64,000 bases of DNA from Artemisia argyi (Eukaryota > Streptophyta > Magnoliopsida > Asterales > Asteraceae). The notes below the pieces were generated by a model. That model did no database searches. It was not told the origin of the DNA and saw nothing but the letters and a program-made list of their open reading frames with translations. Location of the stretch: the NCBI GenBank assembly GCA_030686995.1, contig CM060709.1, forward strand, positions 17,203,360-17,267,359, given 5' to 3'. Positions 34,501 to 46,014 of the stretch are shown piece after piece. Position 1 is the first letter of the stretch. Every line of letters starts with the position of its first letter. The translations under genes and the position numbers were made by a program.

Positions 34501-35937
34501 TTGGAGATCTGCCAGTTTTCTTAAGCCTAACATATAAAATCATTCAATCAAAACAAGAATCAATAGGAAACAAGGATTATAAACTAAACCAACTAGATCT
34601 ATCGAAGTGTCACACCCTAATTGATGAAGATAGACACAAACATCAACAAGGAATCAATAAGATCTAATCAATTATATACAAGTTTCACACAATCATAAGT
34701 AGACACAAGGTGAATTAGCAAATCATCATCAAAGAAGAGCAAACAACAATGATAATGGAAAACATAATTAAGATAGAATCATCAAACCAATACATGATGT
34801 TTATGGAGTGATTGAAACCCTATAAGTTGCTGGAAAAACACCCACCTAAACCCAGGAATCGACCTTAGGGTTTAGGGCTTACAAAAAGTGAAGTTATGAA
34901 GTTATATTTATAGGCATGTTTTATGTCGGCCCTTCGTGACGGCGTCAGCCTTTAATCTTGACGCCGTCAAGACCATTTTTTCACCAAATTGTAGATCTCT
35001 TCGTCCTCTTCACGTGGGCTTTTGAATCACCTAAATCCGAGTTCGTATGCAAAAGTTATGACCAAAACAATATCAGCTACTCCGCGCGCAAGTTTTGACA
35101 AGTTTACACGTGACGGCCTTGGTGACGCCGTCATCAACCACGGTATTTTATTCTTGCTATCTGACGCCGTCAGGGTGTAACTCTTGACGCCGTCACCTAG
35201 TGCTTCCAGCATGGAAAATTGATACTTTGCCGTTTTCTTCACTTTTATGCTCCAAAAACGTCCAAAATGGCTTCTTTTCCAGAATTCACTCTCCAAGTAC
35301 CTAAAATCACAAAAGGAACGATTTAGGGTAATATTTGATCAAATAAAATCGGATTCGGGCTTAAATGACCCCCTAAAAACGGATCATTTTTCGCCTTATC
35401 AAGTGGGAATGGGCCTAGGAGTAAAAGGGTTTAGGTGTTGGGTTGGTTTTAATAATTTACAAGGGTCCGTTTGATGTTTAGTAATTAAATCACAAGGACT
35501 CAACTTGTATTTTCTGAATTTTTGAAGGGTATTTCATGCCAATTTCTCAAACTTCATCCAAGGCCCAATTTTGCCAAGTAATGATTTCCCAAGGTCTTTT
35601 GGAGTAATTTTCCAAATTTAAATGCCCAAGGACCAAAACCACCAAAGCTCAAAGTTGAGGGACCAAAAATGCAAACTTGTATATTTTGAAAGATTTTCAC
35701 CCAAAGATCATTATTCGGTAAATTTTGATTTTTAAAGACTTGGTTTGATTTTTCTTTCAAAATAAACGCTCAGGGACTAGTTTTGAAAAATTTTGAAAGT
35801 TGGGGGACTGAAACTGCCAATTATGCAAACTTTGTTCATTTTTCGTTTGTTTTTAATCATTTTTGCATTTAAAACATATAAAACACGTTTTGGCAGTTAA
35901 AATACGGTAAAAATGATGAGTATTTACACACTCATTA
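31326..35937 (-). repeat. 3' LTR of the Athila-like element, interrupted
   Basis: About 3.1 kb once the solo LTR at 33891-35401 is removed. It differs from the other LTR by an (AT)n expansion (31433-31508 against about 5 repeats near 39470), the solo LTR, and a 49-base absence near 35889 of sequence present at about 42350-42398. A minus-strand TATA box (AGTATAAATAG) lies near 33466-33476. Confidence 0.88.
33891..35401 (-). mobile_element. Solo LTR, second copy, - orientation
   Basis: 1511 bases, the reverse complement of the family at 27998-29407, flanked by AGTGG on both sides (33886-33890, 35402-35406). The partner Athila LTR has the uninterrupted empty site GGAGTGGGAATGGG at 41863-41876, which proves both the boundaries and that it arrived after the Athila element. 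Carries the same TGACGCCGTCA words at 34930-35200. Confidence 0.93.
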
Positions 35938-36737
35938 ATCCCCCACACTTGAGTATTGCTAGTCCCTAGCAATCTTTTGTGAAAAACTTGATGGATTTGA
36001 AGTCTCTTTACCAAAAGCCATCACTTCTGGAGTAGCCAGGTGTAAGAACTGTGGCACACCTGATAACCGTGTGATTTTGAGCAAACCACCAGCTGTCAAC
36101 GGATTTGATTAGTCTTTACCAAAAGTCGTTTGCTTCTGGACTAGCCAGCTCTTGATGGAATAGTCAACATCTTGGTGAGCTGATTACCAATTATGGATTT
36201 TCCACTGCCTTTACCACAAGCCATAATCTTGTGGGCTAGCCAACTCATTTGCTTTTGAGGATATGGGGAGTTGAGGAACCATACAATTTTGGGCAAATTG
36301 CAAGCCATAAACGGGTTTGAGATGTCTTTACCAAGAGTCGTTTGCCCTTGGACTAGCCAATCGCTTTTGTTGCTTAGACAAGGCGGACTGATAACCACAA
36401 AAATTTTGAAGCACCAGTGAAAATTTTTTGAAATTTTTTCCAAAACATGGGTACTAGATAGTAAAATGTGATAAAATTCGCTAGAATAACCCCCCCCCCC
36501 CCCACACACACACACACTTAGCATGAATATTGTCCTCAATTTGCAAAGTCCCGGCTATTATGCCGACATTTTGAACGTAAAAGGGCAACATTACAAGCTA
36601 AGCGTAGAAAACACCATTTTGTTTTTCACTTCATTTGTAACCACAGTGGGGGTAACTCCCCCACACTTAGGGTGAAAACCCTATATGCATGCTACTGTTT
36701 TTGTTTACCGAGTCGCTAGCTTGACTCGACCCCGAAT

Positions 36738-38857
36738 TCATTTGTCCTTGGGGAAGCATGATGTGGAAGAGACAATCTCAATCGGACTTTCATTCAAGAT
36801 GTTTGGACAAACATTTGAAGCACGTGAAAGTTCCACACTGTTGAGATAAGTATCCGGCTCAAGATAATGATACATGAAAATGCCGGGATCAAAGATGGTA
36901 TCCTCATTCCCGAAGGAGTGAAGAACAAGAGAAGTCACCCTGTAGGTGAGGAAAAGGAAGAAAACCATGATGAAAATCATGATAAGATGTTCTTCCTCGA
37001 GAGCAGGCTCATTAGCCTGAATTTGGATTTCAAAGGTTAAGCTCATTGGGTTTAAAAACATCCCGGGAGGGAGGGTGGGAATTTGCAAATCCTCATGGTT
37101 GAGTACATTTCCCCCGGGCTATCATACTCCGGAGGAGTCATGATATGAGTGAGTTCACCGGAGAACTCCTCATGAAGAGAATCTTTCACAAGATGTAAAT
37201 CTGAGAATTCATGTTCCGGAGTAGACTCATCACAATCCTCGTTCTGAGTACTAAAGATTGGATTATCAGAAATCAAAGTGAATTCAGAGTCGAATTCAAA
37301 CAAAGGATTGGTGAGATTCGTATTAAATGTTTCGGGAACACGATGATCAATATTCTCTATTGGACTGTTGGGATAAGAAGTGAGTGACGGATCATGATAT
37401 AGGAGACTTTCAATTTCTCCCAGATCGGCTTCGAAATCAAGGAGAACATCGTCACTTCCCGTTGGAAGTGGATTGATGTGAGTGAGTTCATCGGCGAACT
37501 CCTCAAGAAGATGATCAGCATCAGAATGTGTAACTGATGCCTCAACATACTCGATGTCTCCATAAGATGCACAATCTTCGCTACAATCGGAGAAGGTCTC
37601 AATTTGATCTTCTGGACACTCAAGAGGGAAAGGTAAATCACACATATGATCAAAAGTTCCCTGTGACTCTCCTGGGATTGGGACAAGGTTCTCAACACTA
37701 GACTTTATGAATTCGTCCGATTCCTTATCAGGAACAGTGCTAAGATGCTCATCCCCCATGTTTGGAGAGTGAGTGTGAACTTCGGGTGTGACAACAACAG
37801 ACTGATCTTTCATGGAAGGAACCTCAACTGATGAATTTGATGAGCTTTGACGAATATCAAGGGTATCTTCATCATAACAATCGTCATCGTCATCGTCATC
37901 GTAGATGGTAGTTTTACGCATTCGAAATCTTACTCTAGCTGCTTTTTCTGCTTCTTCAGCTAGTATTTCTTTGTAAGACTTCGGGCGAGGTTCTTCCGGA
38001 GCAGGTTTGTTAACCAAATCCTTAAGGTCATTTAAAGTATTTAAAACATTTTGCAAAAGTTCTTGAGGAAATGGTGGAGGTTGTGTTTCAAAAGTTTGGT
38101 ATTGTGGAGGTTGGTCGTGATAATTGTTGTCACAAGGAAAAAGATCCCTAGTTTGACAATCGGTGCTAAAATGTGGACCTCCACAATACTCACAATCGTA
38201 TTTTTGTGAAGTTGGTGCATTTTGGAACGATTCGGCATTGCAATTTTGATAATACGGATTATGCTCATATGAAATGAAATTGTTTTGTGGCTCATTGCAA
38301 AAGCTCGGATTAGAATCGTAAGCGAATGAATTACTCGAACCACAAAATAAACAACTTCCGTTTTGAATATCATTACCACATCGTTCGCATGTACACCAAT
38401 GACATGGCAACCCGAAAAGCGGCTCACCACAACCGACACAAGGAATAAAAGTCAGAGGTGGGACAAGTGGTGTGCTCTGAGAGCTAGGAATTTCCACCAC
38501 TTCCGTTATGGTCTATGGTTTTTGTTTTTGATAAACGTGAAGATTGGGCAAGTCGTTCTTTTCAGTCACTGCACTATGCTCTGTACGTTTGCTTCGCAAA
38601 CCTTTAACCGTAAATCCTGAAAGGTTATGATCAATTCTTGATGGTTTTTCATTAATAGCACGTATTTCAGGCAGTGATGGGTGGTTGGGAGAATTCGGTG
38701 AATCATCAAGAGAATTTGGAGTTATGAACAAATTGCACGTGGTACAAAATTTGTTACTACAATTATTTCCATACTTCTCACAAATACACCGGAAACAACG
38801 ATAGCCCTTCTCAATCGGGATTTTACAGTGAAAACATGTGTAGCCGAGAGACGCCAT
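36738..38857 (-). pseudogene. Athila-like gag-region protein with zinc-finger clusters
   Basis: Starts at 38857 with MASLGYTCFHCKIP and reads 114 codons to a TAG at 38513. The same frame continues to 37052 (VGCGEPLFGLPCHWCTCERCG, DCEYCGGPHFSTDCQ), then KPAPEEPRPKSYKEILAEE, an Asp run, a long acidic region with repeated EEFADELTHI-type phrases, and a frame change near 37090 into a tail with a membrane-like segment (HLIMIFIMVFFLFLTY) and SFGNEDTIFDPGIFMY. I recognise this composite protein as common in Asteraceae retroelements. The Cys clusters probably bind nucleic acid; the acidic region and membrane tail are of unknown role. One stop and one frameshift break it. Confidence 0.7.
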
Positions 38858-39340
38858 AAGAATTATACATGAGAGGGGTATAAGAAGGTAGAATCAAACG
38901 GATAGAGGGTAAGGAAAATTTTTTTTTGGGTTTTTCGAAAAACACATCAATTAAAACGAGACCAACTCAAAAAGACAATTGTGAACTTAAACCAATAATC
39001 ACAATGTGAATGACTTCTTTGAAAAAGGTACACCAATTCACAAGGATACAATGGCAAGTTTTAATCTTTTGTTTGGGAACTTATTAATGTTCACACCCCC
39101 AGTTAGTAGGTGTTCTGCCTTGGTTCTCGGCGGTGTGTTTTTTGCTTATTTTTTAATTTAACAAGAAAACGGAAAATGTTTTTGTACTATTATTATTTTT
39201 TTATATGATAGATATATATACAAAAGAAAATGAAAATATTTTTGTGTTTTATACTTTTTTTTTGAAGACGATAACTTCTTGACGAAGGTTCTACAAGTCA
39301 CTAATCGTTGAAATTTGAACGATGTTGTCGCGACACAGTT

Positions 39341-39358
39341 TCCCTGGCAGCGGCGCCA
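39341..39358 (-). other. Primer-binding site of the Athila-like element
   Basis: On plus TCCCTGGCAGCGGCGCCA; on minus TGGCGCCGCTGCCAGGGA, three bases from the LTR end. It is the usual Athila-type site (TGGCGCCGTTGCCGGGGA class, tRNA-Asp in related elements). Confidence 0.85.
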
Positions 39359-39361
39359 TTT

Positions 39362-42300
39362 TGACATTGCGTTTGTGCGCGTATCAAATTAATACACAAG
39401 GTAGACGTGAGTAGAATTTACCAATAAACCTTTAGGAAAAGGAAGACTTGTAAAGACTCGTGAATACAATATATATATGTGATACCGGGTAAGTGATTAC
39501 CCGGGTCGTGTCCCAACGAAGTGTGAATGGGAAATATCGTGTGAGATTCGAGATTAAAATGCTTGTAAGGAATGGTTAGATTATTTGGAATTGTGAAACT
39601 ACGAGAAATTACAAATAACGTACGAAAAATAAAATAAACGTAACTAAAACATGAACACAAATAAGGAATGAAAATTAAAACTTAAAAACTACTTAAAATA
39701 CTACGGGAAACATGATAGGGAAATAGGGAACCTTAAAACGTAAGCTAAGTTTAAAAACGTAAAAGTAACTTTAAAATAAACGTGAGGCGCAAAATAAAAA
39801 GTGAATTCTAAGCTACGCTAGGCCTACGAGTGTAAAAATTATTTTTCTACGTTCTAAAATGTAAAAGAAAATTTTGAGAAAAAGAAAACCATTTTTTTAG
39901 CTTTTTACTAATTAATTATGAATTAAATACTATTATAACTAATTGAAAATATTAAAATTACTAAACTAATTTTTAAAATTCTGACATTTTTTTTTTTGTT
40001 AAATAAATATACTTAAAACTATCCTAAGAAAAATAGAAATATGAAATAAGCAGTTAACATAAACTGGAAATAAGCAATATGGAATGCTGAAATGCTAATA
40101 ATCAAAATAAACTAACACTAATATAAAAAATACACTAAACAAAGTATTAAAACAACAACAAGAAGCTCAGTTAGGAAGGGAATGTGTGTTTGCGTCAGTG
40201 TATGAAACTTGGTGGCCAGGGTTCGAACATGGTCCATTACTTTTTGTAAGCACCTTTTTTTTTTCTTTTTTTTTACACAAACCAATCAAGCACATGAAAG
40301 CAAACAATTTTTATAACTACAACACCTAACACAACTCAATGAATCAGCAGTTAAAAGAAAGAAATAGCAGCAGATTACTAAAAGCTTGTAAAGGGATATA
40401 TTAAAAACTTAAAAAGCTAAAAATAAGCTAATGTAAGATGAATTAAAGGAACTTAAGCTAAGGCTTACTAGGGGAACCTAAAACAAGTAAAAGGGACAGT
40501 AAATGAGCAATCTATATAAGCCTAAAAGCAAATATAAGCTGATACTAACCTAGGGGCTGTTTGGAAAACAGTTAACGGGGCTACTTTGGGGGCCTGAAAG
40601 AGCTGTAAAAAATCATAAAAATAAAGTAAAAATATAAGCATGTAGACAAGCTAGGAAACTGTTTGTAAACCAAATTTTAAGGCCTATTTCCAAATAATGA
40701 GTAAATGAAAAATCGTGGAGTGAAGGGGTTTGGGGCTGTTTTTTTTATAGCAAAATGGTAAAAATTGGGTACAAAAATGGGTCAAAAGTGGTGGTATTGA
40801 CCCACTACAGTCAAGAAACAAGTCTCTACTACTTGTACTATCCTATGTTAACTATTGTGAGCAAAAAGAAACAACCAAGAAAGTAAAACTAAGCTTTTCT
40901 CTTAATTGCTAAAGATTTAACAGTTTATAAGTGAAGTTTTTGGAAACAACTAAAGAACCTTGAAAACTATTTGGAGGTGAAAATATTTAATCAAAAACTA
41001 CTAACTACTATGGAAGAGAGCTGATTGAGGCTCAAGTGTTGGGTAAAAATAGTCTAAGATAAAAATAGAAGCTTATGCCAAACACCCCTTTATAGGGGTG
41101 TTGTGTGGTTTTTCATAGGAAAATGCAGATTTTGGACCTAGTTTTGACAAGTAAATGATAAACTAGGATTACTAGAGTCTAAAGAAGCTTAAGTGACCAG
41201 AAAATAAGCGATAGAAATAAGCAGTTATGTAAAAAATAAATGCCAATTAGAGTACACTGATTGAATTTTCAGAAAAGTAAAAGAACTTAACTTAAAATTG
41301 CATTGATTCCAAATAAAGAGTACACAATTTTAAAGACAACTTAAAATTAAACAAACATTTTTAGACTAAAACTACTTGGCTACCACTAAAATCTACTAAC
41401 TAATGACTAAAAAAACTAACTGCCAATCATGGCTTACAACTTATCTATTTATACTACTCTTCAACAAGGGTTCATGGTCACCTCTTCTTGTCTTTTTCTG
41501 ATGTGTGCTTCTTCAGTGAGTGTAACGATGAGCTGGATTAATTGTGCTTCCTTGAAATCAATTCATAACCCTAGGATCACTTTAGGAATCATCATAGCCC
41601 TTAATTGTAATTTTGGCGCCCAAATTAAGATGTGGATTGCTGACTTGGCTGTGGTATCTTGTGACTCTTTCTTGGAGGAAGTGAGATGGGGAGAGGTGAA
41701 AGGTGTTGGTCATGGCAGGGTAGCAGGGAGTCACGTGATGGAGGGATAAGGGAGATGAGGGGGAATGTACTGGTGGGTAAAGAGAAGTGGGAGAAGAAAA
41801 CGTTAAGGGTGTAATATTATTTCAGGTTTAGGTTTGGGTTAGTGTGTGGGCTAGATTTTGGTGGAGTGGGAATGGGCCTAGGAGTAAAAGGGTTTAGGTG
41901 TTGGGTTGGTTTTAATAATTTACAAGGGTCCGTTTGATGTTTAGTAATTAAATCACAAGGACTCAACTTGTATTTTCTGAATTTTTGAAGGGTATTTCAT
42001 GCCAATTTCTCAAACTTCATCCAAGGCCCAATTTTGCCAAGTAATGATTTCCCAAGGTCTTTTGGAGTAATTTTCCAAATTTAAATGCCCAAGGACCAAA
42101 ACCGCCAAAGCTCAAAGTTGAGGGACCGAAAATGCAAACTTGTATATTTTGAAAGATTTTCACCCAAAGATCATTATTCGGTTAATTTTGATTTTTAAAG
42201 ACTTGGTTTGATTTTTCTTTCAAAATAAACGCTCAGGGACTAGTTTTGACAAATTTTGAAAGTTGAGGGACTGAAACTGCCAATTATGCAAACTTTGTTC

Positions 42301-42450
42301 GTTTTTCGTTTGTTTTTAATCGTTTTGCATTTAAAACATATAAAACACGATCTTTGGGATATTTTCATTATTTTGATGCATTCTTGAATGTTTTCACACG
42401 TTTTGGCAGTTAAAATACGGTAAAAATGATGAGTATTTACACACTCAACA
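39362..42450 (-). repeat. 5' LTR of the Athila-like element
   Basis: About 3.09 kb, TG ... CA read on minus, with the TATA box AGTATAAATAG near 41444-41454. Contains the empty site for the solo LTR at 41865-41869. A 106-codon frame (41429-41749) is shared with the other LTR but looks non-coding. Confidence 0.88.
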
Positions 42451-43120
42451 CTCGTTCATCGTAACTTTCTGAATTCCATAATTTTCCCAATTGTTGCGCA
42501 TAAACCATTCAACAACGATGGAAAATACAAGTCTTTTACCAATAAAATACCCATATAACGAGTTTTTCAACTGCTCATTAACCACTTTGACCGAATCAAT
42601 AGGTAACCCACATCATAATCAGCGTCCTTTGGTACATTCTCTTCAATTTTTCAAAAATTAGCTTTTTAAGAACATAAAGGGCTGATTTTAGAAGCATACG
42701 TCGAAGGGGCATCCACATTAGAATTGACGGGTGTTTTATCCACCTTGTCAACAAATGGTTAAGAAGCACAAACAACACCACGCATTGCCTCTTCAAAACT
42801 CATGCACACATCAATACACTCATTAAAAAGTGTTCATTGCATTAGAATTTTCATCATTAGTACTAGGCTTTTGAAATAACTCACCACCATTGCCGACATT
42901 AGTACCATAATTTTTGTTCAAATTAGAGGTATTTGGATCGACATTTTCCACAATGTTAGTATCATTACTGAAATCAATCGGTTCACTAACAGGTTCATTA
43001 GAATTCCTAGTAGGTTTGAGTAGTTGTCCATCTTCGCCTAATAAAACTACTTTACCATCAAGCAATTGATTTTCTAGGTTACTGATCTTATTTGCAAGAT
43101 CAACATTGAGAACTTTTCTC
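42451..43120 (-). pseudogene. LINE copy 1, ORF1 N-terminal piece
   Basis: On minus: NKISNLENQLLDGKVVLLGEDGQ, a Ser/Asn-rich linker (to 42823), then decayed sequence, and a DUF4283 start (VNEQLKNSLYGYFIGKRL, NWENYGIQKVTMNE) that runs up to the Athila insertion at 42451. Frames shift at least twice. The 5' boundary of the LINE is not clear. Confidence 0.7.
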
Positions 43121-43533
43121 TAAACTTGTACTTTAGTAGCTGAAGCACAACAACACTGAACCAAAGACTATTTGTCTTCAAGAACTCAGAAAGAGTTATG
43201 CTGAATTCTCAGTGTCTAAGTTATATTTTAGCCTATTTTATACTCAAATCTAATTAGAAATCGTTAAACACTGAATTGGTTCAACACTATCCTATGACCT
43301 AATGATCGATCCTAAGCTTTGTTTGCTTACAATTTGAAATAATTTATTTTAAACGACTCCTATCGATTTTGATAGTCCCATAAATGAGAATGTAATGGGC
43401 TTGATAAGAAACATATAGTACTGGGCATGATATTACTGGACATTTGTACATTGTGGGCTGGATCCTAGAATATGTAAGATTGCTTGTGGTGTCACTAAAG
43501 TTAAAATAATTTATTTCAAAAGAAAAAAGTTAA

Positions 43534-43573
<40 letters not shown>

Positions 43574-43588
43574 GTAATAATAATAATA
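43534..43588. repeat. (AAT)n microsatellite
   Basis: About 18 AAT repeats with one AGT interruption. Confidence 0.95.
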
Positions 43589-43599
43589 GATGTTGTTGT

Positions 43600-44037
43600 C
43601 ACTTCACTTGTCAGTAACTCACTAAGAGCACACGGTGTGGGCTTCGTTGCTCATCGCCGTGGTGACATGGCATGCTCGCCATGCCTCGCCACCATACCGC
43701 CCCAGCTCGCCATACCTCGCCAAACATCACCTTGTCATCTGCATGAAGAAGGTAAAAGTGTAAAACTCAAACAACCTCCTTTTTCTTTTTATTTTTTTTC
43801 CGTTTAATATTTAACTGTTTTTTTTCCTTTTATTTTTCTCTATCTTTTTTTCTGGTTGCAAGTTTCGGTTTGTTGTTGTTGTTTTTCCTTTAAAGAAGTG
43901 TGTGCATAGCGTGTATAGGCGCGAAGAAGAAGAAAATTACTTTGACTGTGTTTGTTTAGATTAGATCTGGGAGAGATGAGATGGAAAGAACTTACTTTGA
44001 CTGCGTGTGTTTGTGATATGTGGATTAGGTTGCACAT
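43600..44037. other. Non-coding; GC-richer patch
   Basis: 43620-43740 is unusually GC-rich for the window, with repeated CTCGCCATGCC-like words (TGCTCGCCATGCCTCGCCACC). The rest is T-rich. No ORF or element boundary was recognised. Possibly a fragment of a dispersed repeat. Confidence 0.35.
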
Positions 44038-44039
44038 TA

Positions 44040-44664
44040 CAGTAAAACCTCTATAAATTAATACTCGATAAATTAATAACCTCGATAAAATTAATAATTT
44101 GTCCAGTCCCAACTTGGGACCAGTACAAATTTAGATTTCATTCAATAAAATAATAAGATAATAATTTTTTTGAAATCCAAATGTATATACATTAGTCCTA
44201 ACAAAACTATAAATTAATAATTACTAAAAATTCCACATATATGTATATATGTGTGTGAGAGAGATATACTTCAAAATCCTAAGATTGTTTGGTAAAAAAT
44301 GAAATTCATTGTCACTTGTTATTTTTTGTTGAACTTCACATCTATATTGAATTTATCTCAAAATATTTTTATTACTGTAAAGTGTTTGTGCATTGTCTTC
44401 TCGTAGTGCAACAAAAAATGTTAATTTTATTTTCATAAAGTGTGAATATGAATTCATAAAATTTTAATTGGTACTTGTTTTTCAAATTTATTTTTCATCT
44501 CTAAGAAGTATACATTGTAACTAGTATGTTACACTTGAAAATTTAAAGGCCATATATAAAACCTCTTTAAATTAATAAATTATTAATTTATCGATATAAA
44601 AATATCTTGGTAAATTAATAAAATATCCCGGTCCCAACACTATTAATTTATAGAGGTTTTACTA
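44040..44664. mobile_element. Emigrant-like (pogo/Tc1-mariner type) MITE
   Basis: The left end CAGTAAAACCTCTATAAATT and the right end AATTTATAGAGGTTTTACTA are inverted repeats of about 22 bases. A TA precedes the left end. Sub-terminal words (GATAAATTAATAA, GGTCCCAAC) also mirror each other. About 625 bases, no ORF. The termini are those I recall for Emigrant/Lemi1-type elements. The last base of the right repeat and its TA have changed. Confidence 0.75.
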
Positions 44665-44994
44665 TTAGGTTGATTAATATAATTCTAGCACCCGTGTATT
44701 TGTATTTGTTTTGGACTTCGAATGGGCCAAATGTTATTTGTAACTTTTTTTATTTATTTTTTTAATTATTTTGTAACTTCTTTTAGAAAAAAAACTTATT
44801 TGTATTATTTAAATGAAATGAACTTAGTTTATTTGGAAATTTAAATAAAAAAAATAAAGTTGTAAGTAGTGGACCCCAAATGAATAAGTTGAGGTTAAAT
44901 GTAAGTGAGGGATTAGTTGTGGATGTTTGTTATATAGATGTGGCATCCCGTGGTCTCCAAATGAGTAACTTGGGTATGTCATGACACCTACTGC

Positions 44995-45332
44995 TAGGGA
45001 TGAGCACGATACCTGTATCGTACCGAACCCGTACCGAATTGGTGGTACCAAATTTTTTCCGAGCATAAATTAGTGGTACCGGTACCGTACCGAACGGGAT
45101 TCGGATACCGGTACAGGTATCGGTACCGGTACCGGGAAATCGGGTTTTTCCCCTTTTTTCGGGAATTTCCCGATTTGGTACCAGTACCGTACCGAATTAG
45201 TGGTCCCGATTTTTTTCCTCTTTATTTCGTAGTACCGGTACCGTACCGTATATTGGGAACGGTACCGTTTTGATACGGTACCGGTACGGTTCCGGTTCGG
45301 TTCCGGAATTCGGTTCGAAATGCTCATCCCTA
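44995..45332. mobile_element. hAT-like MITE with GGTACC array
   Basis: Ends TAGGGATGAGCA and TGCTCATCCCTA are perfect 12-base inverted repeats. Flanks CCTACTGC and CTTAGTGC are a diverged 8-bp duplication (6 of 8 match), the hAT length. The 338-base interior is packed with GGTACCGGTACC, ACCGTACCGAA and related words and could fold on itself along most of its length. The ORFs in it are repeat artefacts. Confidence 0.7.
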
Positions 45333-45340
45333 CTTAGTGC

Positions 45341-46014
45341 TCTAAGCTATATTGATTTGGTTCAAGATTTTTGTAATAATAAACTACAAATTTTCATGCA
45401 CAAAATACATCTTTAAATTCCAAAAGTATGACCAAGACATGTAATAGAAGAGAACAAATTCACGTTTCCTTTCTTCCTGCACCTATACCCCGTAGTGATT
45501 TGTTAGTGCAAACCAAACGGTTCGTAACGGTACGTAACAAGTACACCAATTTATGCACAAGTTACAAGTTTCTGTTGAGTAGAATTAAACATCTTTTTTA
45601 TAGATGCACAACGAGTGTCTTAGACTCGTGGATATTAGATTAAGCTATTGGGTTTTAGTTTCTTTTAAAATCATTTTATTCTATAAAGTTCAAAAGTAAG
45701 TACAGATTTTATACACTGGCAAAGATTTGTATCAGGTGTGCACGTGAATACATACTCTTCTCATAGTTTACAATGGCCACATCACTACTTCAATTCATAT
45801 CAAGGATGCACCTTAATTTACAAGCTTACGTAAGTAAATGGTATAATGTGTTTGTTACATACTCTTGTTTTATTAAGAATACACATATAAAAGTACTATT
45901 CTGATAATGCGTATAAGGAAGAGTAAATAACATTTTTTTTTTTTTTCGTCGTCAAATTGACTTTCACACATTGATTATTATTTAGGACTCACAAATTCAT
46001 ATATTAAATACTTA
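45341..46014. other. Intergenic, nothing recognised
   Basis: AT-rich, with a T-run at about 45932-45946. No coding or element signal. Confidence 0.4.

Larger units (their letters stand above)
31326..42450 (-). mobile_element. Athila-like Gypsy element, non-autonomous, large LTRs
   Basis: Long LTRs at 31326-35937 (including a 1.5-kb solo-LTR insertion) and 39362-42450, flanked by a perfect CTCGT duplication (31321-31325, 42451-42455). On minus the primer site TGGCGCCGCTGCCAGGGA (39341-39358) is the Athila type, and a GTGTGGGGGAT polypurine tract precedes the 3' LTR near 35940-35950. The interior is only 3.4 kb with one gag-region protein and no protease, RT or integrase. The insertion cuts LINE copy 1 inside its DUF4283 domain. 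Confidence 0.87.

Noticed and set aside
38513..38515. In-frame TAG in the Athila-like protein as programmed readthrough
   Set aside because: The frame also has a frameshift near 37090, so simple decay is the better explanation.
31326..42450. Segmental duplication of about 3 kb (31326-35937 and 39362-42450)
   Set aside because: Primer site, polypurine tract, TG..CA ends and 5-bp duplication show that these are LTRs of one element.
45070..45327. Frames on both strands with Arg-Tyr and Pro-Val repeats
   Set aside because: Artefact of GGTACC palindromic repeats inside a MITE.
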